Source: Pontibacter amylolyticus (GTDB taxonomy: Bacteria; Bacteroidota; Bacteroidia; Cytophagales; Hymenobacteraceae). Taken from it: DNA of 64,000 bases. Under the pieces are notes generated by a model, which was given only the letters and a program-made list of their open reading frames with translations, was not told the DNA's origin and searched no databases. This document shows, piece after piece, positions 7,489 through 17,350 of this stretch. How positions within the stretch are numbered: position 1 is the first letter of the stretch; each line of letters opens with the position of its first letter. The stretch spans positions 124,001-188,000 of the forward strand of contig NZ_BMFP01000003.1 in the NCBI RefSeq assembly GCF_014638845.1, in the 5' to 3' direction. The translations under genes and the position numbers were made by a program.

Positions 7489-9834
7489 CTACACAGGCTG
7501 GTACTTAAAATACACCACCGCCATAGGCGGCAACTTCAGGATAATGGAGTAGTCATGCCCGTGGAAGGAGTCAGGTATAGCCTGCAGGGTACCGTGGTTA
7601 TGGAAGTTACTGCCACCAAAAAGACTGTCATCGCTGTTGAACACCTCAATCCAGTTACCACCCGTGGGCACGCCCAGGCGGTAATTGTCGTGTACGCCTG
7701 GCGTGAAATTGCAAACGACCAGCAACTGCTCTTCCGGCCGCTCCCCTTTGCGCAGGAAACTGATCACGCTGTTGTGGGCATCGTTAAAGTCAATCCACTC
7801 AAATCCTGCCGGGTCAAACGCTTTGCCGTATAACGCTGGCTCTTCCCGGTAAGTATGGTTCAGTGCGCGAATGAGTTTCTGTATACCGGCATGGTAGCCG
7901 TAGTCCAGCAAGTGCCAGTCCAGACTGCTGTCGTGGTTCCACTCGGTGCTTTGGGCTAGTTCGGCGCCCATGAACAGGAGCTTGGCACCCGGGTGGGCGT
8001 ACATATAGGTATAGAGCGCCCGCAGGTTGGCAAAAGCCTGCCACTCGTCACCCGGCATTTTGCGGATCAGGGAGCCCTTGCCGTGCACGACCTCATCGTG
8101 TGAGAGCGGCAGCATAAAGCGCTCACTGAACGCATAGATGATGCTGAACGTGATATCGCCCTGGTGATGCCTGCGGTAGATCGGGTCTTTGGAGAAATAC
8201 GTAAGCGTGTCGTGCATCCAGCCCATCATCCACTTCATGTCGAAGCCCAGACCACCGTCTGCTACCTTGCCCGTCACCTGCGGCCAGGCCGTGGACTCTT
8301 CTGCAATCGTCAGCGTTTCAGGGAACTGCGTATGCACAGCTTCATTGAAGTCTTTTAGCAAAGAAATCGCCTCCAGGTTCTCCCGCCCGCCAAACTCGTT
8401 GGGAATCCACTCGCCCTGCTTGCGGCTGTAGTCCAGGTATAGCATCGAGGCGACGGCGTCTACGCGCAGGCCATCCACATGGTACTTATCGAGCCAGAAC
8501 AAAGCATTGCTGATCAGGAAAGAGCGTACCTCGTTGCGACCGTAGTTGAAAATGTAGCTGTTCCAGTCCGGGTGGTAGCCCTTGCGCGGGTCGGCGTGTT
8601 CGAACAGGTGTGTGCCGTCGAAATAGGCCAGCCCGTGCTCATCGGAAGGAAAATGCGAAGGCACCCAGTCCATGATCACGCCAATGCCCTCGCGGTGCAG
8701 GGCATCGATCAGGCACATCAGGTCTTCGGGCGAACCGTAGAGACTGGCGGCTGCAAAATAACCCGTGATCTGGTAGCCCCAGGAACCGCTGAAGGGATGG
8801 AACATCACCGGCATAAACTCCACGTGCGTAAAGCCCAGATCCTTGACATAGGCAGGCAGTTCCTCGGCCAGCTCGCGGTAGGTCAGCGGCCGGTTGTTGT
8901 CTTCGGGCTTGCGGCGCCAGGAACCCACATGCAGTTCGTACACGGAGTAGGGCTGCGGCTGGCCATGGCGCGCCTTGCGTTGCGCCAGCCAGTCCTGGTC
9001 CTGCCAGGTATGGTGCAGCTCGTGTACCACCGAAGCAGTCTGCGGCGGTTTTTCGCGGCGCAATGCAAAGGGGTCGCTCTTCTCGACATGGTACATGTGG
9101 TAGCGCGAGCGGATGTGGTACTTATAGAGCATACCTGCCTGCACATCGGGTATAAAGCCTTCCCATATGCCGGAGTTATCACCTCTTGCTTGCAGCTGGT
9201 GACTCTCGCGGTTCCAGGAGTTGAAATCGCCCATCACGGATACCTGCTCGGCATTCGGAGCCCACACGGCAAAGTAGGCGCCTTTCATACCCTGTCGTTC
9301 CATCAGGTGCGAACCCAGCTTTTCGTATAGGTTGAAGTGGCGGCCTTCGCGGAACAGGTATACATCGAACTCGGACAGTCGGCTGATGTCGTAGTAGACC
9401 GGTCCGGTTTGCTCCTGACGTGGCTGCTCCACCACCGGAGCAGGGGTGGTCGACAGACCTACCTCCTGTGCTTCCTGCTGCAGCGTTGCGGACTTGGCCG
9501 ATCTGCCCCGCTTCGGTTTCATTTCACCTGGCACGGCAGTAGGTTCCGCTGACGTGGCCTGGACTGCACGCCCCCGCTTTGGCTTCACCATCATTTCCTG
9601 GGCTGCACTTTCCGTTGCGGGGCTGTCCGTTTTGCGCGGCCTGCCCCTTTTGGTCTGCGCCGCAGCAAGACCAGACTGCACCTCCACAGTGGCTGCACCT
9701 TCGGCCTTGTTGCTTTTCTTTCTGCCCCCGGCTTTGTTCGGCTGCATGTTTTCGTTCAAAGCCGGACCGTTACCGGTTTCTATACCTGTCAGCGGGTTCT
9801 GTTGTGTGTTTTCCTCTTCCTTCTTCTTAGCCAT
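7489..9834 (-). CDS. glgB: 1,4-alpha-glucan branching enzyme with basic AT-hook-like N-terminal tail
   Basis: GH13 branching enzyme that introduces alpha-1,6 branches into glycogen-like glucan. A CBM48-type domain (AVWAPNAEQVSVMGDFNSW, ~189-207) precedes the barrel with MDWVPSHF (388-395), GLRVDAVAS (455-463, nucleophile D459), IAEEST (510-515, acid E512) and LSHDEVVHGKG. Residues 1-~140 are unusual: low complexity, rich in Ala/Lys/Glu/Pro, with KRGRPRK (62-68), KPKRGRA (84-90) and KPKRGRS (106-112). The first is a classic AT-hook core. This tail is not part of any catalytic domain. The start overlaps the end of treS by 8 bp; it is the last gene of the glgE-treS-glgB operon and ends at a strong terminator. 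Confidence 0.95.
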   Translation of the reverse strand: MAKKKEEENTQQNPLTGIETGNGPALNENMQPNKAGGRKKSNKAEGAATVEVQSGLAAAQTKRGRPRKTDSPATESAAQEMMVKPKRGRAVQATSAEPTAVPGEMKPKRGRSAKSATLQQEAQEVGLSTTPAPVVEQPRQEQTGPVYYDISRLSEFDVYLFREGRHFNLYEKLGSHLMERQGMKGAYFAVWAPNAEQVSVMGDFNSWNRESHQLQARGDNSGIWEGFIPDVQAGMLYKYHIRSRYHMYHVEKSDPFALRREKPPQTASVVHELHHTWQDQDWLAQRKARHGQPQPYSVYELHVGSWRRKPEDNNRPLTYRELAEELPAYVKDLGFTHVEFMPVMFHPFSGSWGYQITGYFAAASLYGSPEDLMCLIDALHREGIGVIMDWVPSHFPSDEHGLAYFDGTHLFEHADPRKGYHPDWNSYIFNYGRNEVRSFLISNALFWLDKYHVDGLRVDAVASMLYLDYSRKQGEWIPNEFGGRENLEAISLLKDFNEAVHTQFPETLTIAEESTAWPQVTGKVADGGLGFDMKWMMGWMHDTLTYFSKDPIYRRHHQGDITFSIIYAFSERFMLPLSHDEVVHGKGSLIRKMPGDEWQAFANLRALYTYMYAHPGAKLLFMGAELAQSTEWNHDSSLDWHLLDYGYHAGIQKLIRALNHTYREEPALYGKAFDPAGFEWIDFNDAHNSVISFLRKGERPEEQLLVVCNFTPGVHDNYRLGVPTGGNWIEVFNSDDSLFGGSNFHNHGTLQAIPDSFHGHDYSIILKLPPMAVVYFKYQPV

Positions 9835-12800
9835 TCTGATATTTCCTCATGATGTACTTGATGCCCCTGATCGGGATGAGCACCCAATCCGGACGGTTAT
9901 TCAGTTCATAGCCCAGCTCGTAGATCGCCTTCTCCAACAGGTAGGTCTCCATCAGCACCTGTATGTCTTCTTCGTTTGCCGGCACCACGCCCGAGCCCTT
10001 GGCTATACCCAGGTAGGTATGCATAAAGAAACCGCTTGCGTAGTGGTACCATTGCTCGGCCCATTGCTCCAGGTAGTCGCCGTCTTCTTTGCGGAAACTG
10101 TCCTGCTGGAACAATGCATTGTAAGCAGCATAGTGGAACGAGCGGATCATACCGGCCACATCGCGCAGTGGGGAGCGTTTCAGTCGGCGCTCACTGAACG
10201 AGCGGGCCGGCTCCCCTTCGAAGTCGATGATGGTGAAGTCGCGGCCTGTAAACAGCACCTGCCCCAGGTGGTAGTCGCCGTGGGTCCGGATCTTCATGGT
10301 GTCGATCTTGCGGCGGAAGATCATCTTGAGCCGTTCCAGCACTTGCTGGCGCATTTGCAGCACTTCCTCTGCCTCCGCCCGCACGCTCTCCGGCAGGTTG
10401 GGCAGGTGCTTGCGCAGGCTGTCGAAATTGCTGCGCACCAGAGAGGTGAGCGACGAGTAAAGGGAGCGCTGGTAATGGAGCGAAAACTCCTCCGGCGAAA
10501 AGTCTTTGGAATCGGTGATGTCGGCCAGTGCCAGGTGCATTTCAGCCGTGCGCTGCCCCAGTAGCTCGATACGCTCCACAGAGGCTCCCCCTAATTGCAA
10601 CTGCATGTGCTCCGGCGCTTCCGCGAACGGAACGGGCCGTGCCAATGTGCCATTCGTGTCAGACAGCGGCTCCCGGTCTTTGTGGGTTTGCAGTCGCTCA
10701 AAGAATCGCTTCAGCGAATCTTCCATGTAAGTCCACGCATCGCCCTGGTTTGGCACCAGTTCCTGCAGCATCACGAGCACCATCGGTGGTTTGCCTTCTT
10801 CCTCGTGCTCCACCGAACCCAGGTACATCGGCACGTTCGGAAACTCCTTGTCGGTCAACGTTTGCACAATCTCCACATCCGGGTTCAGGGTACGGTCAAG
10901 CTTGCGGTATACTTTCAGGAAGAACTGGTTTTCATACAACACCGAGGTATTGCTCTGCTCCGCCCCCAGTATTTTGGAAGACAGCGTATGGCCTGTTTCT
11001 TTAATTTTGCTGGCAATGCTGCGGCTTCCGGTACCTATCACTTCGGCGCCGTCTACTTTAATGCTCCTGCGCTTGGCCATCAGGTTGAGCAATAGCTGGC
11101 GGTAGTCCTCAGAGTAAACCGCATCGTACAGAATGCCCTCTTTGCCGTCCATGGTCACGCGGGCGATCACGCTGTTGGGCTGCGTGGCAATCAGCTCCTC
11201 TTCCTGCTCACTGCTGGCAAAAGCGATCGGCAACTGGTACAGTTCGGGCAGCCCTTCGTTGTAGCTCACTTCGATGAACAGCAGCGAAGCGGCAAATCGA
11301 CCTGCTACCATCGGCGTGTTGTTCACCACCTGCATGCGCTGTATCGTGCGGGCTTTGCCCCCGAACCAGCGACGGTTCATCACGTAAGGCGGCAGCACCT
11401 TGCTCTCGAGTGTTTTGAGCGCACGGGAAGGTATAGGCTGACTGAGTGGCGGCAGCTGCATGGCTGGTTTTTTCATGTCGAGCCCTTCGCGGCCACTCAC
11501 TTCCTGCGGTTGCAGTTCGAACCAGTAGTAGCCGTGCGCGCCCATCGTGAGCACGTAACTGTCCTCCTTTATCTGCGGAAATTTGTTCTTGCTGAACACC
11601 TCTACCGGCACATAGCCTCTGAACTCGGGCAGGTCCAGCTCCACCGCCTCCGGGAAGCGCGACAGGTTAGCGATCACGAGTATGTTTTCGTCCTGGTATG
11701 AGCGCACGAAGGCCAGCACCTTCGCGTTAGCCGGATTCAGGAAACGGATCTCACCACGACCGAAGGCCTTGTAACGCTTGCGCATGTTGATGATGCGCCG
11801 CATCCACCAGAGCAGGGAGTTGGCGTTGTGCTGCTGCGTATCCACATTCACCGACTCGTATTTGTACTCCGGATCGATGATCACGGGCAGGTATAGCTTC
11901 TGTGGATTGGCCGTCGAGAAGCCCGCGTTGCGGTTGTCGTTCCACTGCATGGGCGTGCGCACCCCGTCGCGGTCGCCGAGGTAGTAGTTGTCGCCCATCC
12001 CGATCTCGTCGCCGTAGTACACCACCGGCGTGCCGCGCATCGAGAACAGGAGCACGTTCATCAACTCTATCTTCGCCCGGTCGTTGCCCAGCAGCGGGGC
12101 CAGGCGGTGGCGTATACCCAGGTTGATTTTGGCCAGCGGGTCGCGGGTGTATACCTTGTACATGTAGTCGCGCTCCTCGTCGGTCACCATTTCGAGCGTC
12201 AGTTCGTCGTGGTTGCGCAGGAACATGGCCCACTGGCAGGTTTCCGGTATGGCGGGTGTCTGGTCGAAAATGTCGATGATCGGGTAACGGTCCTCCATCT
12301 TCACGGACATGAACAGGCGCGGCATGATCGGGAAGTGGTAGTTCATGTGGCACTCGTCGCCGTTGCCGAAATACGAAGCCGAGTCCTCCGGCCACATGTT
12401 CGCCTCCGCCAGCAGCAGTTTTCCGGTATACTTGCTGTCCACGTGGGCGCGCAGCTTTTTCAGGAAATCGTGGGTTTCGGGCAGGTTCTCGCAGTTGGTG
12501 CCATCGCGCTCAAACAGGTAGGGCACGGCATCCAGACGGAAGCCGTCCACGCCCATGTCGAACCAGTAATCGAGCATCTTGAACACTTCCTGCTGCACGT
12601 CCGGGTTGTCGAAGTTCAGGTCGGGCTGGTGGTGGAAGAAACGGTGCCAGTAGTACTGCCCGGCCACCGGGTCCCAGGTCCAGTTGCTCGGTTCGTAATC
12701 GGTGAAGATGATGCGCACGTCCTTGTACTGCTTCGGATCGTCGGTCCAGACGTAGTAGTTGCGGTACTTGGAGCCTTTCTTAGCGCGACGCGCCCGCTGG

Positions 12801-13159
12801 AACCAGGGGTGCTGATCAGAACTGTGGTTGATAACCAGCTCGGTGATCACCTTCAGCCCACGGCGGTGCGCCTCTTTCACAAACAGCTTGAAATCCTGCA
12901 TGTTGCCATAGCTCGGGTTGATGCTGTAGTAATCGGCGATGTCGTAGCCGTCGTCTTTGAGGGGCGACGGGTAGAAAGGCAAGAGCCAGATTGCCGTTAC
13001 GCCCAGTTCTTCCAGGTAGTCGAGCTTCTGCATCAGGCCTTTAAAGTCGCCGATGCCGTCGCCGTTGCCATCCATAAAGGCTTTGATGTGCAACTCGTAA
13101 ATGATGGCGTCTTTGTACCAGTGAATGTTGTCGTCGAGAAGGGTGTTGTCCTCTGCCAT
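9827..13159 (-). CDS. treS: Maltose alpha-D-glucosyltransferase (trehalose synthase) fused to maltokinase
   Basis: A 1110-residue fusion. The N-terminal ~560 residues are TreS (GH13), which interconverts trehalose and maltose: YELHIKAFMDGNGDGIGDF (21-39), LVINHSSDQHPWF (108-120), GFRLDAVPYL (206-215, nucleophile D210), LLAEANMWPED (249-259) and FLRNHDELTLEMV. The C-terminal ~500 residues are a maltokinase: PPYVMNRRWFGGKART at its start, then the kinase-like THGDYHLGQVLF and TIIDFEGEPARSF. The pair converts trehalose to maltose-1-phosphate, the GlgE substrate. It lies 14 bp after glgE and overlaps glgB by 8 bp, so the three genes form one operon. Confidence 0.95.
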   Translation of the reverse strand: MAEDNTLLDDNIHWYKDAIIYELHIKAFMDGNGDGIGDFKGLMQKLDYLEELGVTAIWLLPFYPSPLKDDGYDIADYYSINPSYGNMQDFKLFVKEAHRRGLKVITELVINHSSDQHPWFQRARRAKKGSKYRNYYVWTDDPKQYKDVRIIFTDYEPSNWTWDPVAGQYYWHRFFHHQPDLNFDNPDVQQEVFKMLDYWFDMGVDGFRLDAVPYLFERDGTNCENLPETHDFLKKLRAHVDSKYTGKLLLAEANMWPEDSASYFGNGDECHMNYHFPIMPRLFMSVKMEDRYPIIDIFDQTPAIPETCQWAMFLRNHDELTLEMVTDEERDYMYKVYTRDPLAKINLGIRHRLAPLLGNDRAKIELMNVLLFSMRGTPVVYYGDEIGMGDNYYLGDRDGVRTPMQWNDNRNAGFSTANPQKLYLPVIIDPEYKYESVNVDTQQHNANSLLWWMRRIINMRKRYKAFGRGEIRFLNPANAKVLAFVRSYQDENILVIANLSRFPEAVELDLPEFRGYVPVEVFSKNKFPQIKEDSYVLTMGAHGYYWFELQPQEVSGREGLDMKKPAMQLPPLSQPIPSRALKTLESKVLPPYVMNRRWFGGKARTIQRMQVVNNTPMVAGRFAASLLFIEVSYNEGLPELYQLPIAFASSEQEEELIATQPNSVIARVTMDGKEGILYDAVYSEDYRQLLLNLMAKRRSIKVDGAEVIGTGSRSIASKIKETGHTLSSKILGAEQSNTSVLYENQFFLKVYRKLDRTLNPDVEIVQTLTDKEFPNVPMYLGSVEHEEEGKPPMVLVMLQELVPNQGDAWTYMEDSLKRFFERLQTHKDREPLSDTNGTLARPVPFAEAPEHMQLQLGGASVERIELLGQRTAEMHLALADITDSKDFSPEEFSLHYQRSLYSSLTSLVRSNFDSLRKHLPNLPESVRAEAEEVLQMRQQVLERLKMIFRRKIDTMKIRTHGDYHLGQVLFTGRDFTIIDFEGEPARSFSERRLKRSPLRDVAGMIRSFHYAAYNALFQQDSFRKEDGDYLEQWAEQWYHYASGFFMHTYLGIAKGSGVVPANEEDIQVLMETYLLEKAIYELGYELNNRPDWVLIPIRGIKYIMRKYQNG

Positions 13160-13173
13160 ATTTTTTTTCTGTT

Positions 13174-15195
13174 TTATTCGTGTTTGCCGTGGTCATCAGG
13201 CAGCCAGTTGTCATCCAGACTGTCGTGGCCCATGCCAGGGGTTGCGGTTTCGATGCGGAACACATGCACGGGCATTTCGTGCGGCCGGAGCTCCACGTAA
13301 TTCCACTCGCTGTTCCAGGTATATTTGTGTTCGGTCATCAGGTCGTGCACCATGTACTGCTGCGTGCTGTCCATGTGCAGGGCATGCAGCGGCACCTGTA
13401 CCCAACCGGCCTGCGTGTTGTGCGGGTCCAGGTTCACGACCATCAGCATTTTGTTTCGCCGTTCGCTGTCCCACTTGGCATAGCACAGCAGCTGCGGATT
13501 GTCGGTTTCGCCGAAGGCGATGTTCCAGGTGGTCTGCAGTGCCGGATTGACCTGCCGTATCTTGTTTATCTTGGTAATGACCTCCCGTATCTTGGTCAGG
13601 CGGCCCCAGTCCCACTGCATGATCTCGTACTTTTCAGAGTCCCAGTATTCTTCCTTGCCCTGCACAGGTGTGTTGATGCCAAACTCGTACACAGGGCCAT
13701 ACATACCATAGTTGGACGAGAGCGTAGCCGCCATCACCACACGGGTAATGTGCGCCGGCTCCCCACCTGACTGCAACTCATGCGGCAGAATGTCGGGGGT
13801 GTTAGGCCAGAAGTTTGGTCGGTAGAAGTCGCGCATCTCGGTTTGGGTGAGTTCGCGCATGTACTCTTTTATCTCAGCGGCCGTGTTGCGCCACGTGAAG
13901 TACGTATAGGACTGCGTGAAGCCGATCTTACCGAGCCGCTCCATCACACGCGGACGGGTAAAGGCCTCGGCCAGGAAGATCACCTGCGGGTATTGCTGGC
14001 GCACCTCCCGGATCATCCATTCCCAAAACGCGAAAGGCTTGGTATGCGGGTTGTCGACCCGGAAGATGTACACGCCCTGCTCGATCCAGTGGGTAACGAT
14101 GCTCTTAAGCTCCAACCACAGGTTTTGCCAGTCCTGGGTCTCGAAGTTGACGGGCAGCACATCCTGGTATTTTTTAGGAGGGTTTTCGGCATACTGCACC
14201 GTGCCGTCCGGTCGCCACTTGAACCATTGCGGGTGCTCCTTCACATAGGGATGGTCGGGCGAGCACTGAATGGCAAAGTCCAGCGCGACTTCAATGCCGT
14301 GCTCGCGGGCAGACTGCACAAAATGTCGGAATTCGTCTAATGTACCCAGTTCCGGCAGAATGGATTTATGTCCGCCACTTTCGGCGCCGATGGCCCAGGG
14401 CGAGCCCGGCTCTCCGGGTTGCGATGTTACGGAGTTGTTCTTGCCTTTGCGGAACGCATAGCCAATCGGGTGGATGGGCGGTAGGTAGATCGTGTCGAAT
14501 CCCATTTCAGCGATGCGGGGCAGCAGCCGTTCGCAATCCTGGAAGGTGCCGTGGCGGCCTGCCTCCTGTGCGGCAGAGCGGGGGAAGAACTCATACCAGG
14601 TGCTGAAAAGCGCTTTTTGTCGCTCTACTTCCACGGTAAGTATTTTGTGGTAAGTCGTCACGTTCTGCCGGTCACAGCAGGCGTGCATCAGGTCCGACAC
14701 ATCCGGACTGGTAGCCAGTGCCACGGCGTCGGCAACGGAGCCGGGTTTGTTCAGTTGCTCGGCCCACTTGCGCAGCCGCTTCTGCTGGCCGGGCTTGGCC
14801 GTGGCGGCCGATTCCTCGAGCAGTTGAGCGCCTATCTGTAACTCCACGGTGATATCCTGATTGGCTTCGAATTTCTTTTTGAGCCCCTTTTGCCAGGTAT
14901 AGAAGTGGTCGACCCAGCCCTGCAGCGTATACTCAAACGTGCCCATGCTATCGGGTTTGAAGCACACGCGCCAGTGGTCGTTGCCCAGGAATTGCATCGG
15001 CACTTCGCTCCACTTTTTCTTTTTGGAATGGCGGTAGAGCAGCACGGCTTTTACTTCATCATGGCCGTCTCCAAACACATCTGCCGTCACTTCGACTTCC
15101 TCTCCCACAACGCGTTTGATTGGATACTGCCCACAGTTTACCTGCGGTTTCACGTTCTCGATGACAACCCTTTTGGTTCCTTCCAATGCTTCCAT
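13174..15195 (-). CDS. glgE: Alpha-1,4-glucan:maltose-1-phosphate maltosyltransferase
   Basis: GH13 enzyme that transfers maltosyl units from maltose-1-phosphate to the non-reducing end of alpha-glucans. At 673 aa it has normal length. The N-terminal domain includes FGDGHDEVKAVLLYRH; the helical insert is followed by FFPRSAAQEAGRHGTF; then IYLPPIHPIG (236-245), ALDFAIQCSPDHPYV (304-318), FRVDNPHTKPFAFWEW (378-393, nucleophile D381) and FLAEAFTRPRVM (407-418, acid E410). These patterns distinguish GlgE from alpha-amylases. It is the first gene of a three-gene minus-strand operon and starts 211 bp from the divergent treZ. Confidence 0.96.
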   Translation of the reverse strand: MEALEGTKRVVIENVKPQVNCGQYPIKRVVGEEVEVTADVFGDGHDEVKAVLLYRHSKKKKWSEVPMQFLGNDHWRVCFKPDSMGTFEYTLQGWVDHFYTWQKGLKKKFEANQDITVELQIGAQLLEESAATAKPGQQKRLRKWAEQLNKPGSVADAVALATSPDVSDLMHACCDRQNVTTYHKILTVEVERQKALFSTWYEFFPRSAAQEAGRHGTFQDCERLLPRIAEMGFDTIYLPPIHPIGYAFRKGKNNSVTSQPGEPGSPWAIGAESGGHKSILPELGTLDEFRHFVQSAREHGIEVALDFAIQCSPDHPYVKEHPQWFKWRPDGTVQYAENPPKKYQDVLPVNFETQDWQNLWLELKSIVTHWIEQGVYIFRVDNPHTKPFAFWEWMIREVRQQYPQVIFLAEAFTRPRVMERLGKIGFTQSYTYFTWRNTAAEIKEYMRELTQTEMRDFYRPNFWPNTPDILPHELQSGGEPAHITRVVMAATLSSNYGMYGPVYEFGINTPVQGKEEYWDSEKYEIMQWDWGRLTKIREVITKINKIRQVNPALQTTWNIAFGETDNPQLLCYAKWDSERRNKMLMVVNLDPHNTQAGWVQVPLHALHMDSTQQYMVHDLMTEHKYTWNSEWNYVELRPHEMPVHVFRIETATPGMGHDSLDDNWLPDDHGKHE

Positions 15196-15335
15196 GTATG
15201 CTTTTTTTCCTGATTTGATGAAGAATAGCTAATAGGTACTGCATGCGCGCGTAATAGGTTTCGAAGCCGGAAGATGCTGCTATACCTACAACTAATGTTA
15301 AGCGGGCTATTGCATCACTTTATGATCAGAAAAGA

Positions 15336-15366
15336 TTGGATTGGCCAAAAAAGAACAACCTATTTG
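15336..15366 (+). promoter_or_regulatory. Possible Bacteroidota-type promoter for treZ operon
   Basis: TTGG at 15336-15339 and TATTTG at 15361-15366 with a 21-bp spacer resemble the TTG / TAnnTTTG pattern of the Bacteroidota housekeeping sigma factor. It lies 41 bp before the treZ ATG in the shared glgE-treZ intergenic region. The -7 match is one T short of consensus. Confidence 0.3.
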
Positions 15367-15406
15367 CGTCTAAGCGAGTTAAGAATCAGGCGTAAAAACA
15401 TTGAAA

Positions 15407-17251
15407 ATGAGCATAACACGAGAGATAGGAGCACATTATACCCCCGGCAACGGCACCCTGTTCACGGTATGGGCCCCGTCCGCCGGGCAAGTGGATGTGG
15501 TATTAAAAGATAACGATAAGATAATTCCGCTGCAGCGCGAGTCCTTCAGTTACTGGACCGCCCTGAGCGAAGAAACAGGCCCGGGAGCCCGCTATACCTT
15601 GCGGCTTGATGAAGACATGGAGCGCCCCGACCCCGCCTCCCATTTCCAACCCGATGGCGTGCACGAGCCCTCAGCCGTGGTAGACCATACTTCCTTTCAG
15701 TGGACCGACAAAAACTGGAAGCCGCTGCCGCTGGAAGATTACATTATTTATGAGTTGCACGTCGGTACCTTTTCCGAGGAAGGCACTTTTCAGGGCGTCA
15801 TCAACAAGCTCCCGGAACTGGTGGACTTAGGTATAACGACGATTGAACTGATGCCGGTGGCACAATTTCCGGGGAGCCGCAACTGGGGCTACGATGGCGT
15901 ATACCCCTCGGCGGTGCAGGAAAGCTACGGCGGCCCGGAAGGGCTGAAAAAACTGGTAGACGCCTGCCATGCCGCAGGTATAGCCGTGGTGCTGGACGTG
16001 GTGTATAACCACCTCGGGCCGGAAGGTAATTACCTCAACGATTTCGGTCCCTACTTTACCAACAAGTACAACACGCCCTGGGGAAAGGCCCTCAATTTCG
16101 ATGACGCCCACAGCGACCATGTGCGCAACTTCTTTATCCAAAACGCCCTGATGTGGCTGCGCGATTACCACATCGACGCGCTGCGCCTCGATGCCGTGCA
16201 TGCCATTCTCGACACAGGCGCCAAGCACTTTCTGCAGGAGCTGCAGGAGCACGTAGAGCACCTGGAACAGCAATTGGGCAGACACTTTATTCTGATCGCA
16301 GAAAGCGACCTGAACGATGTACGTATCATTAACCCCGTGGAGAAAGGCGGCTATGGCCTGGCCGCGCAGTGGAGCGATGATTTCCACCATGCCGTACACG
16401 CACTGCTCACCAAGGAAGACACAGGCTACTACAGTGACTTCGGAAAGCTGGAGCAGTTGCAGAAAGCGCTGCAGCATGGCTTTGTGTACGATGGCCTTTA
16501 CTCCGAGCACCGCAAGCGTACCTTCGGCAGCGACGCCACCGCCAACCCCGCCCGGCAGTTTGTTGTCTGCGCCCAGAACCACGACCAAGTGGGCAACCGC
16601 ATGCTCGGCGAGCGACTGTCGCAGCTGGTTTCGTATGACATGCTGAAAGTAGCGGCGGGCCTGGTACTGCTCTCCCCGTTCACGCCCATGCTATTCATGG
16701 GCGAAGAGTACGGCGAAGAAAATCCGTTCCTGTACTTTGTGAGCCACTCCGACAAAGACCTGGTAGAAGCCGTGCGCAACGGCCGCAAAGAAGAATTTTC
16801 GGCTTTTGCCTGGCAGGGCGAAGAGCCGGACCCACAGTCCGAAGAGACCTTTCACCAATCGAAACTGCAGCGCAGCTACCAGCACAGGGAAAAGAACCGT
16901 CAGCTGCGCGACTTCTATAAGGCGCTGATCCGGCTGCGTAAGTCCGCCCCTGCCCTGACAAGACCTGACAAGGCCCGCCTGCATGTTTCAAGTGACAGCC
17001 ACACCCAAGTGCTGCAAATGATTCATTCGGGTGAGAGTCCGTACCTCTATACCTTGCTTAACATAAGTAATCAACCCCAAAAAACCAGAGTCGTGAAAGA
17101 GGTGGGGGCATCGTGGAAGCTGGTGCTCGGTTCGGATGAGGACAGGTATGGCGGGACAGGTATAGGGTTGCCGCAGGAGTTAAGTGCAGGTCAGGAAATA
17201 GAATTGCCGCCCGCTTCCGTTACCGTATACCAAAGTAATATCATCCTTTAA
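15407..17251 (+). CDS. treZ: Malto-oligosyltrehalose trehalohydrolase
   Basis: GH13 enzyme that releases trehalose from the maltooligosyl-trehalose made by TreY. An N-terminal CBM48-like domain (LFTVWAPSAGQVDVVL, 18-33) precedes the barrel with YIIYELHVGTFSEEGTF (112-128), DVVYNHLGPEGNYLNDFGPYF-type region I (~197-217), ALRLDAVHAI (258-267, nucleophile D262), LIAESDLNDVR (296-306, acid E299) and QNHDQVGNR. ATG at 15407 gives 614 aa; a TTG six bases upstream is the alternative. Likely first gene of an operon with GH57, treY and malQ, divergent from glgE. Confidence 0.95.
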   Translation: MSITREIGAHYTPGNGTLFTVWAPSAGQVDVVLKDNDKIIPLQRESFSYWTALSEETGPGARYTLRLDEDMERPDPASHFQPDGVHEPSAVVDHTSFQWTDKNWKPLPLEDYIIYELHVGTFSEEGTFQGVINKLPELVDLGITTIELMPVAQFPGSRNWGYDGVYPSAVQESYGGPEGLKKLVDACHAAGIAVVLDVVYNHLGPEGNYLNDFGPYFTNKYNTPWGKALNFDDAHSDHVRNFFIQNALMWLRDYHIDALRLDAVHAILDTGAKHFLQELQEHVEHLEQQLGRHFILIAESDLNDVRIINPVEKGGYGLAAQWSDDFHHAVHALLTKEDTGYYSDFGKLEQLQKALQHGFVYDGLYSEHRKRTFGSDATANPARQFVVCAQNHDQVGNRMLGERLSQLVSYDMLKVAAGLVLLSPFTPMLFMGEEYGEENPFLYFVSHSDKDLVEAVRNGRKEEFSAFAWQGEEPDPQSEETFHQSKLQRSYQHREKNRQLRDFYKALIRLRKSAPALTRPDKARLHVSSDSHTQVLQMIHSGESPYLYTLLNISNQPQKTRVVKEVGASWKLVLGSDEDRYGGTGIGLPQELSAGQEIELPPASVTVYQSNIIL

Positions 17252-17350
17252 AGAGAGATTGGCCCTTAGTCAGGTATAGTCTGTGCACGTTTTCGCAGGT
17301 ATACCGGACAGTCCTTTGTCTTCTGTCAAACAGTCTTTTGTCATAACAAC

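Noticed and set aside
8479..9330. 283-codon open frame antisense to glgB
   Set aside because: It lies wholly inside the well-supported glgB gene, and its composition is that of a shadow frame.
12107..13300. 397-codon open frame antisense to treS
   Set aside because: It mirrors treS, whose catalytic motifs are certain; long antisense frames are common in GC-rich genes and the translation has no domain-like pattern.
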